The notes beneath the pieces are model-generated. The model searched no databases and was not told the origin of the DNA. It saw only the letters and a program-made list of their open reading frames with translations. This document shows positions 29,147 to 39,001 of a stretch of 41,132 nt of DNA, in pieces. The position numbers and the translations under genes were made by a program. The stretch is from Anaerolineaceae bacterium. GTDB lineage: Bacteria > Chloroflexota > Anaerolineae > Anaerolineales > Anaerolineaceae. How positions within the stretch are numbered: position 1 is the first letter of the stretch; each line of letters starts with the position of its first letter. The stretch is from positions 1 through 41,132 of the forward strand of contig PWSY01000056.1 of assembly GCA_003563055.1 (NCBI GenBank), written 5' to 3'.

Positions 29147-30052
29147 TTAGAATAGACCCAGATTCCAGAGGTGATCCAACCAGGGTGTTAAATATTGCAG
29201 AACGAGTGCGAAAGCAGCAGCTCGTTCGAGTGGTTTGTGAAATGCGCCCTGGACAGTCACACCTGTATCGCCTCGCCGGAGCTTAAAGACGGGTGGAATG
29301 ATGAATAATACTGCCAGGGTTGCCATGATCATCAGGACCCATGCAGGAATCAAATTAATCACGAAGAGCGAGATAAAACCCGAAAAACTGCCAAGGACAA
29401 GCATGGAGATCATTAAAATATGGGTGGCCTTTTCCCCCAGGTAAATCGCTGTGTGTTTGAGTTTTGCCACCCGATCTACCTCTGCATCTCGGATTTCATT
29501 GTACAGCTCGCCATAAATGCTGATGGAGACCACGAACATAAAGGGCCAAAACCAGTCATTGGTATTCCGGGAAGTGTAGGTGAAGTAGCCACACAGGAGT
29601 TGCAAGCCTGCCAGCATCAATGAATGGGAGATGATATCAAAAAAGGCAATTGTCTTTAAGCGGATATACCGTAAAGAGTAGAGTGCCCCGAGAATTAAGC
29701 TGGCGATCCCAAGGATCAGCGGCATGGCGCCTAAGGTTGAATATAAACTGATTGAAAAAACCCCTACAAAGTAAGTGGCCATTCGGGCAGTTTTAGGCGA
29801 GATCAGTCCCGCTGAAATGGGGTTTCGCCGCATTTTGTCTTTTGAAAGGATGTCGTCCGGGGCATCTTCAACATCGTTTATCATGAATGCAAACCCAACG
29901 GCCAACCAATTTGCTGGAAGGAGGATGAGAAAAAGTCGCCAATCTGGCTGGCCACCAGCTGCAGCAACACCCAGTAAGGTTGTTATGGTCACAAAGTAAA
30001 CATATTCATTAAAACGAGTAAGTTTGATCAGACCTTTAATGGTTTTCTTCAA
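29147..30052 (-). CDS. UbiA family prenyltransferase
   Basis: Polytopic protein with two Asp-rich motifs, NDVEDAPDD and NEIRDAEVD. Confidence 0.86.
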   Translation of the reverse strand: MKKTIKGLIKLTRFNEYVYFVTITTLLGVAAAGGQPDWRLFLILLPANWLAVGFAFMINDVEDAPDDILSKDKMRRNPISAGLISPKTARMATYFVGVFSISLYSTLGAMPLILGIASLILGALYSLRYIRLKTIAFFDIISHSLMLAGLQLLCGYFTYTSRNTNDWFWPFMFVVSISIYGELYNEIRDAEVDRVAKLKHTAIYLGEKATHILMISMLVLGSFSGFISLFVINLIPAWVLMIMATLAVLFIIPPVFKLRRGDTGVTVQGAFHKPLERAAAFALVLQYLTPWLDHLWNLGLF

Positions 30053-30179
30053 AGTGTGACTCCAAATTACCTCATTTAATTTATTGAATTTGAGTATACC
30101 ATTTTATTTTCTTGAACTTTATCGATTAATCAATCCTTCTTAGGCTATAATTCAACCAGCCAAAACATGAGGAGACATA

Positions 30180-31319
30180 ATGGATTTTGATATCGTTATC
30201 GATCGGCGAGATACAGAAAGTGCTAAATGGAACAGGTATGATGCGGATATTCTGCCCATGTGGGTGGCGGATATGGACTTTTCTGCACCTGAACCAGTGA
30301 TTCAGGCATTACATGAACGTGTCGCCCACGGCATTTTTGGTTATGGGAGCGTACCTGCAGGATTACGAGAGGCCATATGCCAACATCTTGCCGAACGCCA
30401 AAATTGGTTCATCGATGCACGGGAAATTTCTTTTATTTCTGGTGTGGTGACGGGTTTTACCCATGCTATTTATAGTTTTACAGACCCTGGCGACTCTATA
30501 CTGGTGCAAACGCCGGTGTATCCGCCTATATTAGTGGCACCAGGCGCAACCGGGAGGGTTTGTGTGCAGAATGAACTGATCTTGTGTGATGATGGAAGGT
30601 ATAAAATTGATTTCGATGATTTTAGGACAAAAATTGCTTCCGGTGTGAAATTATTTATTTTATGTAATCCGCATAATCCAGTAGGGCGGGTCTTCACTCG
30701 GGAAGAATTGATGCAAATGGCTGAAATATGCCTGGCTCATGATGTGCTGATCTGCTCAGATGAGATTCACAGTGACCTCGTTTTCGCTGGGAATAATCAC
30801 ATCCCCATTGCCAGTCTGTCATCTGAAATTGCTGAGTATACTGTGACTTATTTTGCACCCAGTAAAACCTTTAATTTAGCCGGCCTTTCGACATCTGTCT
30901 ATGTGGTAAAAAATCCAAAAATGCGGGATCGATTATCCCAATCGATGAAACTGCTGATCGGTCACCCCAATATTCTTGGGCTGCATGCTGCTCTGGCAGC
31001 TTACCGGGATGGGGGTTCCTGGTTGGATGAATTGCTGGTGTACCTCCAGCAGAATCGAGATTACCTGGTTGAGTTTGTGACCAAAGAACTGCCCGGGCTC
31101 AAGATTTGGGCTCCAGAGGGCACATTCCTGGGCTGGTTGGATTGTCGGGGTTTAAGTTTAGAAGAATTCCCCCATTCATTTTTCCAGGAAAAAGCAAAGG
31201 TTGGTCTTAATGATGGTGAATCTTTTGGTCAACCAGGTATTGGGTTTGTGCGCATCAATTTTGGGTGTCCCAGAGCCTTGCTCCAACAGGGGTTGGAACG
31301 CATGAAATCGGTACTTTAA
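30180..31319 (+). CDS. PatB/MalY family PLP-dependent C-S lyase/aminotransferase
   Basis: MWVADMDFSAPEPVIQAL, VQTPVYPPI, LCNPHNPVGRVFTREEL, SDEIHSDLVF and PSKTFNLAGLSTS. Confidence 0.94.
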   Translation: MDFDIVIDRRDTESAKWNRYDADILPMWVADMDFSAPEPVIQALHERVAHGIFGYGSVPAGLREAICQHLAERQNWFIDAREISFISGVVTGFTHAIYSFTDPGDSILVQTPVYPPILVAPGATGRVCVQNELILCDDGRYKIDFDDFRTKIASGVKLFILCNPHNPVGRVFTREELMQMAEICLAHDVLICSDEIHSDLVFAGNNHIPIASLSSEIAEYTVTYFAPSKTFNLAGLSTSVYVVKNPKMRDRLSQSMKLLIGHPNILGLHAALAAYRDGGSWLDELLVYLQQNRDYLVEFVTKELPGLKIWAPEGTFLGWLDCRGLSLEEFPHSFFQEKAKVGLNDGESFGQPGIGFVRINFGCPRALLQQGLERMKSVL

Positions 31320-31332
31320 GCAGGGTTTAACC

Positions 31333-32040
31333 ATGTCTGAAAGAGAAAACCAATCCCCTAAGCCCAGAAAGGGAAAATCAGGGTTGACCGGCTGCTCGAT
31401 TATTTTAGCGGTATTGTTAGCTATACCGCTGCTGATCGTGCTGGTATATTTTTCTTTGGTTGCGGTAGGCGCGATATTAATTGTGTCTGACCCCATAGAA
31501 CCGGTTGACGCTGTGGTTATCCTCAGTGGTGATGCCGGGGACCGCCTGGGAATGGCAGTTGAGATGTTGGAGAGGGGGTATGTCCGAAACCTGGTCATTA
31601 CCAATACCAACCGGATGGCAAACAGGCGCCTTGCCCGAGAAGCTGAACATGCCGGCTTTGCCAGGGAATCAATTTTTATCACAGACCTGGCGGTTGATAG
31701 CACCCTAGATGAGGCCCGGGCGGTGATGCAATTTGCCAGGGATAAGGGCTGGTCTGATTTTATGGTGGTCACAGACCCCTATCATAGCTTTAGAACCAGG
31801 GTCATCTTTCGTAACGAGATGCGGGGAAGTGGGATCACTATTTATGTTCGGCCGGTGGTTGGCCATTGGTTTCGGTCTTCCTCCTGGTTTACTTATCGGG
31901 AAGGCTGGCGTTTTGTGTTTTTAGAAGTTGCAAAAATGGCCAACTATATGCTCTTCGTCTTAAAAGAAAAAATCGGGCCGCTTTTGCGACCCGATATATT
32001 TCTGAAGATTATATCTCTTCTGCGACGGTTACAGGAATGA
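31333..32040 (+). CDS. DUF218 (YdcF/SanA/ElyC-like) membrane protein
   Basis: N-terminal TM then [34 protein letters not shown]...[38 protein letters not shown]. Confidence 0.88.
   Translation: MSERENQSPKPRKGKSGLTGCSIILAVLLAIPLLIVLVYFSLVAVGAILIVSDPIEPVDAVVILSGDAGDRLGMAVEMLERGYVRNLVITNTNRMANRRLAREAEHAGFARESIFITDLAVDSTLDEARAVMQFARDKGWSDFMVVTDPYHSFRTRVIFRNEMRGSGITIYVRPVVGHWFRSSSWFTYREGWRFVFLEVAKMANYMLFVLKEKIGPLLRPDIFLKIISLLRRLQE
31961..31995 (-). terminator. intrinsic terminator of csp, embedded within the DUF218 coding sequence
   Basis: Minus strand reads ATCGGGTCGC-AAAA-GCGGCCCGAT (10 bp including one TG wobble) followed by TTTTTTC, 13 nt past the csp stop. Confidence 0.85.
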
Positions 32041-32239
32041 CATTAGCTGCCTGTAAACCTTTTGGACCATCCTCAATGGAGAATTCGACTTGCTGACCTT
32101 CTCTTAGTCTTTTGTAGCCTTCCATTTGAACAGAGGAAAAGTGAACAAAAATATCGTCGTCTCCATCCTCACGACCAATGAAACCATAACCTTTGGGGGC
32201 ACTGAACCATTTGACGGTTCCAACATAACGTTCTGACAT
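32009..32239 (-). CDS. cold shock domain protein (CspA family)
   Basis: [32 protein letters not shown] (RNP1 KGYGFI, RNP2 DIFVHF). Confidence 0.97.
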   Translation of the reverse strand: MSERYVGTVKWFSAPKGYGFIGREDGDDDIFVHFSSVQMEGYKRLREGQQVEFSIEDGPKGLQAANVIPVTVAEEI

Positions 32240-32306
32240 GCTTATACTCCATCTTTCTAGGATTTATTAATGTTCTGTATGCCTTTTCTTCTTCAGACAC
32301 GCTGTA

Positions 32307-32335
32307 AATATAATACTTTCTTTAAGGCATGTCAA
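32307..32335 (-). promoter_or_regulatory. sigma70-type promoter of csp
   Basis: Minus strand TTGACA (32335-32330), 17-nt spacer, TATATT (32312-32307), about 70 nt upstream of the csp start. Confidence 0.8.
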
Positions 32336-32476
32336 GTAATGGAAGGGGACATTGATAATACGTATTATTTCCTCACCTGTGAGCGGGGCCATGGAAAAGG
32401 TGATCATAAGCTTGGATGTGGGATAAATGACAGATAGGAAATGCGCCAGATATTAATTTTGGATCCTACCTGGATA

Positions 32477-33229
32477 TTATTGAAGCGCCTGCAGGCAGAG
32501 CAATACCTGACGTAACTTGCCTTGTGGTTCCTGGTGCGTGATGGCAAGCACATGGGGCTGGGCTGAAAAGGGTTCGTTTTGGTCGTATAGGGTCAGTGTT
32601 TTGCTCCCTAGCGGAACCTGGCTTTTCAACCCATAACCGATTGCATGCGGATTATTTTTTAATAAAGTCTCAAGATAATCAATCGACGAGAAGGGTTGCG
32701 GGATGCTTGTTATGGCATTGTTATCTAAAAAGACCATTCGAAACAGCGACCTCACCTCGTGGCCAGCCGGGTATGAAAGCGTTAGGATGGGCTGGTCATA
32801 GATGATACTAGCTTCTATCAGTTCAGGTAAAGCCGACCAATGATCCAACGATCCGGTGTAGATGGCTTGCAGGCTTTCAAGACTCAGTGATTGAATGGGG
32901 ACATCCGCACCGACGATGACTACCAACTCCTCATAGCCCATGACGGCGATGTATGGATCGAATGGTTTCTTTTCTCCTAGACGCAGCAACAAGTCAGCCT
33001 CATCCAAGCTGAGTTGGTTGCGGGGAATCACCTGTGTGAAGACGCCAAAGTCCATAATATTCTCGGCGCATGCTGCCAGATCAGGCAACCAATGGGTTAA
33101 TGCTGGCGTGACTTGCAGGTTGATAACTTGGATGGGTGGCACCTCCTCTGGCTCGGAGACGTCCGTTTGGCATGAAGAAATCAGCAATAAGGCTAAAAAG
33201 AAGACTGTAAAAAGATATTTATGGTTCAT
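32477..33229 (-). CDS. PBP-like (PstS/phosphate-binding-type) substrate-binding lipoprotein
   Basis: Lipobox LLLISSC|Q, then periplasmic-binding-like fold features LSLESLQAIYTGSLDHWSAL and SYPAGHEVRSLFRMVFL. No ABC partner genes adjacent. Confidence 0.72.
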   Translation of the reverse strand: MNHKYLFTVFFLALLLISSCQTDVSEPEEVPPIQVINLQVTPALTHWLPDLAACAENIMDFGVFTQVIPRNQLSLDEADLLLRLGEKKPFDPYIAVMGYEELVVIVGADVPIQSLSLESLQAIYTGSLDHWSALPELIEASIIYDQPILTLSYPAGHEVRSLFRMVFLDNNAITSIPQPFSSIDYLETLLKNNPHAIGYGLKSQVPLGSKTLTLYDQNEPFSAQPHVLAITHQEPQGKLRQVLLCLQALQ

Positions 33230-33233
33230 TTGC

Positions 33234-34058
33234 TTAATGAAGCAACCAGACCAAGATCGTCAGGCCGCCGATGAAGGTACAATAGATTGAAAAATAGATC
33301 AGTGAATGATTGACCAGGAATCGAAGCAGCCAGCGGATGGTTGCATAACCCACGACCATTGCAGTCAGAAAGCCTAAGATCATGGTGGGGAGGAAGCTGG
33401 CCAGGTCAGGCACATCGTTAACCAATTGATAAGATGACAAAGCTCCCGCAGCCAGCATGACCGGAACAGACATCAGGAATGAAAACCTGGCAGCAGATTG
33501 TCTTTGTAAATGGCGCATCATGCCACCAGACATGGTTGAGCCCGAACGAGAAATACCTGGAATGAGCGCCAACGACTGCATCACTCCCATGAAGAGTGCG
33601 GTAGGCAGCGTGACATCATGAGTGTCTCCCAAATTTAGATTGATCTTTTCTGACAGGAACATCAACCCGGCCGTGACCAGCAGGGCGATCCCGGTTACAA
33701 GGGGCGATGCAAAAGCCTGCTCAACGATATCCTTTAAAAGGAGGCCTGCCAGACCAGCTGGGATGGTTGCTGCAATTAAGAGCCACCCTAATTTAGCCTC
33801 AATTGTTGCAAAGGGTTGTCGATCAATTAAGCCTTTAATGAAGCCGGTAATGATGGCGATTAAATCTCTTCTAAAGTAGAAAATGATCGCAACCAGTGTG
33901 CCAAGTTCAACAAGGACATTAAAATAGAACATTTCCTTTTCTGGCAGCTGCCAGTTGAGAAAAAAGGGTAGGATGATGGTATGCCCGGAGCTTGAAATGG
34001 GCATAAATTCTGTAATTCCCTGCACAATGCCTAATATGATTGATTGAAAAAAGGTCAT
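33234..34058 (-). CDS. uppP: undecaprenyl-diphosphatase
   Basis: IILGIVQGITEFMPISSSGHTIIL and ALIPGISRSGSTMSGGMMRHLQRQSAARFSFLMSVPVM. Confidence 0.96.
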   Translation of the reverse strand: MTFFQSIILGIVQGITEFMPISSSGHTIILPFFLNWQLPEKEMFYFNVLVELGTLVAIIFYFRRDLIAIITGFIKGLIDRQPFATIEAKLGWLLIAATIPAGLAGLLLKDIVEQAFASPLVTGIALLVTAGLMFLSEKINLNLGDTHDVTLPTALFMGVMQSLALIPGISRSGSTMSGGMMRHLQRQSAARFSFLMSVPVMLAAGALSSYQLVNDVPDLASFLPTMILGFLTAMVVGYATIRWLLRFLVNHSLIYFSIYCTFIGGLTILVWLLH

Positions 34059-34067
34059 CGATTTTCC

Positions 34068-35195
34068 TTATTGGTTGTTGAAGTTGGATAGATAAAAAGA
34101 TGTAAATTCATTGAATTGCCCCTCAAAAATGGCCTGACGCATCTGACGGGCAAGATTCAGCAGGGTATGAATGTTGTGGATTGACAGCAGTGTGCCTGAA
34201 AGTAACTCGCCGGCTTTTATCAGATGGCGGATATAGGCCCTGGAGTGTGTTTGGCAGGTATAACATGTGCAAGAATAACTGATGGGTCTTTCGTCCTGGG
34301 CATACTGGGCATTCATCATATTCATCCTGCCAGATTCAGTCATAGCAGCGTTATGCCGTGCCAGGCGTGTGGGCAAAACACAGTCAAAGACATCCACACC
34401 CCGTTTGACACATTCCACCAGATCTTGCGGGGTCCCGACTCCCATCAAGTAGCGCGGTTTGCCCTCTGGCAGAATGGCGTTGACCACCTCTATCATTGCG
34501 TGCATTTCTTGCTTGGTTTCACCCACGGAAAGGCCGCCGATGGCGTTCCCGGTGAAGTCGAGGGAAGCGATGTATGCTGCTGATTGTGCTCGCAAATCCG
34601 GAAAGATTCCGCCCTGAACGATCCCGAACAGGGCCTGGTCCTTGCGTGATTTAGCTTGTAAACAGCGTTCAGCCCAACGGTGGGTGCGGTGCATAGCTTG
34701 CAGGTTGTAGGTATGGTCATAGGGTTGAGTGCATTCATCAAATGCCATGATGATATCTGCCCCAAGTCTTTCCTGGATTTCAATAGCGCTTTCAGGTGTA
34801 AATCGATGTGAGGAACCATCTATGTGGCTTTTGAAGTTTACACCATCTTCATCGACATCTCGAATATCGGAAAGTGAAAAGACCTGAAAACCCCCTGAAT
34901 CGGTCAGGATGGGGCCACCCCAATTCATGAACTTGTGGAGACCTCCTAATTTGGCGATCAGCTCATCCCCGGGGCGGAGATATAAGTGATAGGTGTTGGC
35001 TAATACTAACTTTACGTCCAGTTCAATCAGGTGTTTCTGGCTCAACGACTTGACGGTTGCCTGCGTGCCAACAGGCGCAAAAATCGGTGTGGGGATGTCA
35101 CCATGGGGCGTATGGAAAATACCAGCCCTGGCATCGCCATCCTGGGAGAGAAGTTCAAAGTTAAAAGAATTATCGTTCATTTGATCATCTTTCAA
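34068..35195 (-). CDS. tgt: queuine tRNA-ribosyltransferase
   Basis: TPIFAPVGTQATVKSLS, LANTYHLYLRPG, TDSGGFQVFSL, GIVQGGIFPDLR, GGLSVGE and zinc-binding CTCYTCQTHSRAYIRHL. Confidence 0.96.
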   Translation of the reverse strand: MKDDQMNDNSFNFELLSQDGDARAGIFHTPHGDIPTPIFAPVGTQATVKSLSQKHLIELDVKLVLANTYHLYLRPGDELIAKLGGLHKFMNWGGPILTDSGGFQVFSLSDIRDVDEDGVNFKSHIDGSSHRFTPESAIEIQERLGADIIMAFDECTQPYDHTYNLQAMHRTHRWAERCLQAKSRKDQALFGIVQGGIFPDLRAQSAAYIASLDFTGNAIGGLSVGETKQEMHAMIEVVNAILPEGKPRYLMGVGTPQDLVECVKRGVDVFDCVLPTRLARHNAAMTESGRMNMMNAQYAQDERPISYSCTCYTCQTHSRAYIRHLIKAGELLSGTLLSIHNIHTLLNLARQMRQAIFEGQFNEFTSFYLSNFNNQ

Positions 35196-35393
35196 AACAA
35201 CCCACTGCCTCCGAAATTTTATTCGAGATAACCAAGAGGAGGGTTTTTATATTTAATCGTTGTAGATTATACCTTAGAGAAGGTGTAGGTACTATTTACA
35301 CTCAGGCAGAATGATGTGTTTCTTAATCCCATCTATTCAGTGATTAATGATTAATGCCTTGATAGGAATTCAAAGGAGGGCTATACTTCACCC

Positions 35394-35522
35394 ATGAATA
35401 CCAATCCCTATTCGACCTGGCTCGAGGTGGATCTTAGCGCGATTAAGAAAAACGTCAAAGCCGTAAAAGCCATGACCGGATGGGCGCTCATGACTGTGAT
35501 CAAGGCAAATGGGACTGGATAA
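35394..35522 (+). pseudogene. truncated alanine racemase N-terminus (relic)
   Basis: 42-codon ORF MNTNPYSTWLEVDLSAIKKNVKAVKAMTGWALMTVIKANGTG* matches the Alr N-terminus, including the PLP-lysine context (VIKAN.xG). An AGGAGGG ribosome site precedes it, and it ends in TAA with no barrel or C-terminal domain following. Confidence 0.75.
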
Positions 35523-35567
35523 GGTGTTCGGACTGGATGATCGCAGAATTCGGTTGTTTATTGACTC

Positions 35568-36248
35568 ATGAATGATACAGGAAGTAATTTGGTCAGAGTA
35601 GAATTGCATGTGCATACCCGCGTATCCAAGGATTCACTGATCCGCCTGGATGACCTGCTTAAGCATTGCCAAAAAACCGGCGTTGATCGGGTGGCCATCA
35701 CGGATCATAATCGAATTGAGGGGGCTTTGGAAGGCAGCAAGATAGCGCCGGAACAAGTGATTGTGGGCGAAGAGATTGAAACCACTCACGGCGAATTGAT
35801 TGGCTATTTTATGACTGAGTGGGTTCCACCTGGCTTTGAACCTATGGAAGCGATTCAGCGTTTACGTCAGCAGGGGGCGGTAATCAGCGTGCCCCATCCC
35901 TTTGATACCATTCGGAGTCAGCATTGGTCCACACAAGCGCTTATGTCCATCCTGCCGCATATTGATGCGATCGAGACGTTTAACGCTCGTTGCATGACAG
36001 CCAGCCCCAACTTGCATGCTGCAGCATTTGCCAGGGAACATGGCTGTCTGGAAACGGTTGGTTCCGATGCCCACTCGCTGTATGAGGTGGGTAGGGCTAT
36101 CCTGATGATGGATGATTTCACAGACGCTGAAAGTTTTAAAAAAGCTTTAATAAATGCCCATCAAAAAAACAAACGCTCACCGGCATTTGTGCATCTATTT
36201 TCTCGATATGCTGTGTTATACAAAAAGCTGGCAGGGATTAAGACTTGA
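35568..36248 (+). CDS. PHP domain metal-dependent phosphoesterase
   Basis: VELHVHTRVSKDSLI, VAITDHNRIEGA, VISVPHPFD and VGSDAHSLYEVG. Confidence 0.9.
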   Translation: MNDTGSNLVRVELHVHTRVSKDSLIRLDDLLKHCQKTGVDRVAITDHNRIEGALEGSKIAPEQVIVGEEIETTHGELIGYFMTEWVPPGFEPMEAIQRLRQQGAVISVPHPFDTIRSQHWSTQALMSILPHIDAIETFNARCMTASPNLHAAAFAREHGCLETVGSDAHSLYEVGRAILMMDDFTDAESFKKALINAHQKNKRSPAFVHLFSRYAVLYKKLAGIKT

Positions 36249-36305
36249 TGCGGCCTTTGTTGTTGCCCGAGAATTTTCAATAGATTATATTCGGAATAAG
36301 ATCTG

Positions 36306-36614
36306 ATGGATGATCGAATCAAATCCTGGGCTTTAAAACTTTCTCTGTCCTATGCTCTCATTGGGACGGTTTATTACCTGTCGGGGTTTGTGTGGCTAGT
36401 CATCACTGGCAGGCAGGTGGTGTTTTCACCATTGGTAGGTTTTCCTCTAACGCTCCTTGGATGGCCACCGATGTTGTATGCTGATCTAATCCACAGAGAG
36501 TCGCTTGGAATAAGACCGCATACCATCCTGGCTCTGATTACCGTCCTCGGAATTGGGTTGATGTTTATTTGGCAGGCGATATGGGGACACATTAATCACA
36601 ATAAAGATTTGTAA
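36306..36614 (+). CDS. hypothetical small membrane protein
   Basis: 102-aa ORF with about three hydrophobic segments; no family recognised. Confidence 0.6.
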   Translation: MDDRIKSWALKLSLSYALIGTVYYLSGFVWLVITGRQVVFSPLVGFPLTLLGWPPMLYADLIHRESLGIRPHTILALITVLGIGLMFIWQAIWGHINHNKDL

Positions 36615-36775
36615 TCCAATTGAGAAATTAATTTTGCAGTTTTCTTTACACGAATCAGGCTTTGGTTTTGAGCCTAAGAGGTATACCAATTATTACTACT
36701 CAGCCAATCCTGTATTCTAACTTATTGGTAAAGGCATTTGAGACCTGAGCTGAGTTTTAGACAATCGTGATCTGA

Positions 36776-37237
36776 TTAAGCCTGATCTGAAATATCTTTT
36801 CCTGATTCTATTTGCGTAATCAGATCAACCCTTGTCTGATGCCGTCCGCCTTGAAATTCCTCTGCCAACCAGGTATCGACGATGTCACATGCCAGGCCTG
36901 GCCCAACCACCCTGGCACCAAAAGCAAGGATATTGGCATTATTATGGGCGCGAGCCATTCGAGATGAGTAGGTGTCGCTGACGATTGCACAGCGTACCCC
37001 GGGCACCTTATTGGCTGAGATGCCTATTCCCACACCGGTACCGCAAATCAGGATGCCAAACTCCGCCTCTTTTGATACGACTGCCCTCGCCACCATCTGC
37101 GCGTAAACCGGATAGTGGGTACTTTCTGTGCTGTGAGTGCCGAAATCATTGACCTGTTGGCCCTTGCTTTCAAGGTGCTGGATGATGGTTTTTCGGAGAT
37201 GGTAGGCAGCATGATCGCTGCCAATAGCGATTTTCAT
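36776..37237 (-). CDS. rpiB: ribose-5-phosphate isomerase B (RpiB/LacAB family)
   Basis: IAIGSDHAAYHLRKTII, GILICGTGVGIGISANKVPGVRCAI and ARAHNNANILAFGARVVG. Confidence 0.95.
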   Translation of the reverse strand: MKIAIGSDHAAYHLRKTIIQHLESKGQQVNDFGTHSTESTHYPVYAQMVARAVVSKEAEFGILICGTGVGIGISANKVPGVRCAIVSDTYSSRMARAHNNANILAFGARVVGPGLACDIVDTWLAEEFQGGRHQTRVDLITQIESGKDISDQA

Positions 37238-37431
37238 AACCTTTCCTTTGTTTATCGATTAATCCTTACCTGGTTATGATAGCATATTTATTAGTTATTT
37301 AGTAACACCTCAGGCAGCTCGACAGCTGAAGGTTGGGGGTCAACCCCCAAAATTACCTTATAGACTGAGTAGTTACGTTGTTTAGATGAAAAGGTCTCAA
37401 AGGTGTAGGGAGGCAAGCCTGTCCAATTTGA

Positions 37432-38169
37432 TTAGACCAGGATCTTGCTCAGGAAAGATTTGGTGCGTTCATGGGTAGGATGGTTGAAGAGGATATCCGG
37501 CGGACCTTCTTCCACAATGACCCCTTCATCCATTAGCACAGCACGATCTGCAGCAGCCCTGGCAAAGCCCATCTCATGGGAGACAACCACCATGGTCATA
37601 CCCTCCCTGGCTAGCTGGAGCATCACATCCAAGACTTCTTGAATCATTTCCGGGTCAAGGGCGCTGGTAGGCTCATCAAACAGCATAATTTTTGGATTCA
37701 TCGCCAGTGCTCTAGCGATAGCTACGCGCTGCTGTTGGCCGCCAGAAAGCTGCCCCGGGAAGTTGTGGGATTTTTCTGGAATGCCGACTTTTGCCAGAAG
37801 CGCCAAGGCGGTTTCATTGGCGTCTGCTTTAGATCGTTTACGAACAACTTTCTGGGCGATGGTGATGTTTTCTAAAGCTGTCAGGTGTGGGAATAAGTTG
37901 AATGATTGAAAGACCATGCCAACTTCGGTGCGGATGGCATTGATGTTTTCAGCAGTCGTTAAAGGTATACCGTCTACAACGACAGAACCGGCATCAAATT
38001 TTTCCAGCCGGTTAATGCAGCGTAAAAGGGTTGATTTCCCTGACCCCGACGGGCCAACAATAACGACGACTTCACCAGGGTAGACGTCCAGGTCGACACC
38101 GTTCAACGCCGCGGTAGGCCCAAAATGTTTGTGCAGGTTCTCGATATGGATGATGGGTTGATTATTCAT
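37432..38169 (-). CDS. polar amino acid ABC transporter ATP-binding protein (GlnQ-like)
   Basis: Walker [26 protein letters not shown] and Walker [13 protein letters not shown]. Preferred ATG at 38169 ([17 protein letters not shown]); the track extends to 38214. Confidence 0.96.
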   Translation of the reverse strand: MNNQPIIHIENLHKHFGPTAALNGVDLDVYPGEVVVIVGPSGSGKSTLLRCINRLEKFDAGSVVVDGIPLTTAENINAIRTEVGMVFQSFNLFPHLTALENITIAQKVVRKRSKADANETALALLAKVGIPEKSHNFPGQLSGGQQQRVAIARALAMNPKIMLFDEPTSALDPEMIQEVLDVMLQLAREGMTMVVVSHEMGFARAAADRAVLMDEGVIVEEGPPDILFNHPTHERTKSFLSKILV

Positions 38170-38170
38170 C

Positions 38171-38983
38171 TTAATGCGCCTCTGTCTGGGTTTTTCGTTC
38201 GATCCAAGCCACAACCCTGGCTGAGACCAAGGTCATAACGAGATAGATCAAAGCGATCATGATCCATGTTTCAACAGGGATGAAGTTCGCGGCCATAAAT
38301 TCGCGGCCGCGTCGGGTCATATCTGCAACAGCCACAATACTGACCAGGGATGAGTCCTTTAATAACGAGATGAATTCATTCCCTACGGGTGGCAGGATGA
38401 CCTTGACCGCTTGGGGCAAAATAATATGGCGCATGGCCTGCCCATGGGTCATGCCCAGGCTGCGAGCAGCCTCGTTCTGGCCTTTCGGGATGCTTTGGAT
38501 ACCGGCCCGGTATACTTCACTCATATAAGCAGCATAACAAAAGGTCAGGCCAATGATCGCCATGGCAAAGGGGTTCGCCAGGTAGCGTTCTAATGGTCGA
38601 TATTGGATTAGCCTGCCAAAAGCCTGGATGACGGAAGGAAAAGCAAAGTACCAGAACAATAATTGAACCAGCAAGGGTACGCCGCGCGCGATCTCAACAT
38701 AAATGGTGGTGAACCAGCGGATGAAGCCGATTTTTGAAAGTCGGCCCAGTGCGGCGACCAGGCCCGCCACGAGTGTCAGCACAAAAGCAACCAAAGTAAC
38801 GCTGATGGTTACCACCAGACCATCGCTGACAAAACGTAATATCCGCCAATAAGGGTCTGGTCGGGCTGTGGCCAGGAGCATGACGATAGCGATCACGCCA
38901 ACAACCAGCCACCACCAGCTATCAATGCGGTGGCTTGCTACTTCGTGGCCGGGAATTTGCTCTAATTTTTTCTGAATTTGCAT
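38171..38983 (-). CDS. polar amino acid ABC transporter permease (HisM/GlnP type)
   Basis: [17 protein letters not shown] and [47 protein letters not shown]. Confidence 0.96.
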   Translation of the reverse strand: MQIQKKLEQIPGHEVASHRIDSWWWLVVGVIAIVMLLATARPDPYWRILRFVSDGLVVTISVTLVAFVLTLVAGLVAALGRLSKIGFIRWFTTIYVEIARGVPLLVQLLFWYFAFPSVIQAFGRLIQYRPLERYLANPFAMAIIGLTFCYAAYMSEVYRAGIQSIPKGQNEAARSLGMTHGQAMRHIILPQAVKVILPPVGNEFISLLKDSSLVSIVAVADMTRRGREFMAANFIPVETWIMIALIYLVMTLVSARVVAWIERKTQTEAH

Positions 38984-39001
38984 GAATGATGACCTTTCAA
39001 C

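Noticed and set aside
31176-31772. 198-aa minus-strand ORF ([15 protein letters not shown]...)
   Set aside because: Antisense shadow of the strong PatB/DUF218 coding frames; composition has no domain-like motifs and it spans the boundary of two well-supported genes.
30120-37265. Shared 14-mer TTTATCGATTAATC in two intergenic regions (about 30120 and 37250)
   Set aside because: A few 14-mer matches are expected by chance in 41 kb, the flanks diverge, and no third copy was noticed.
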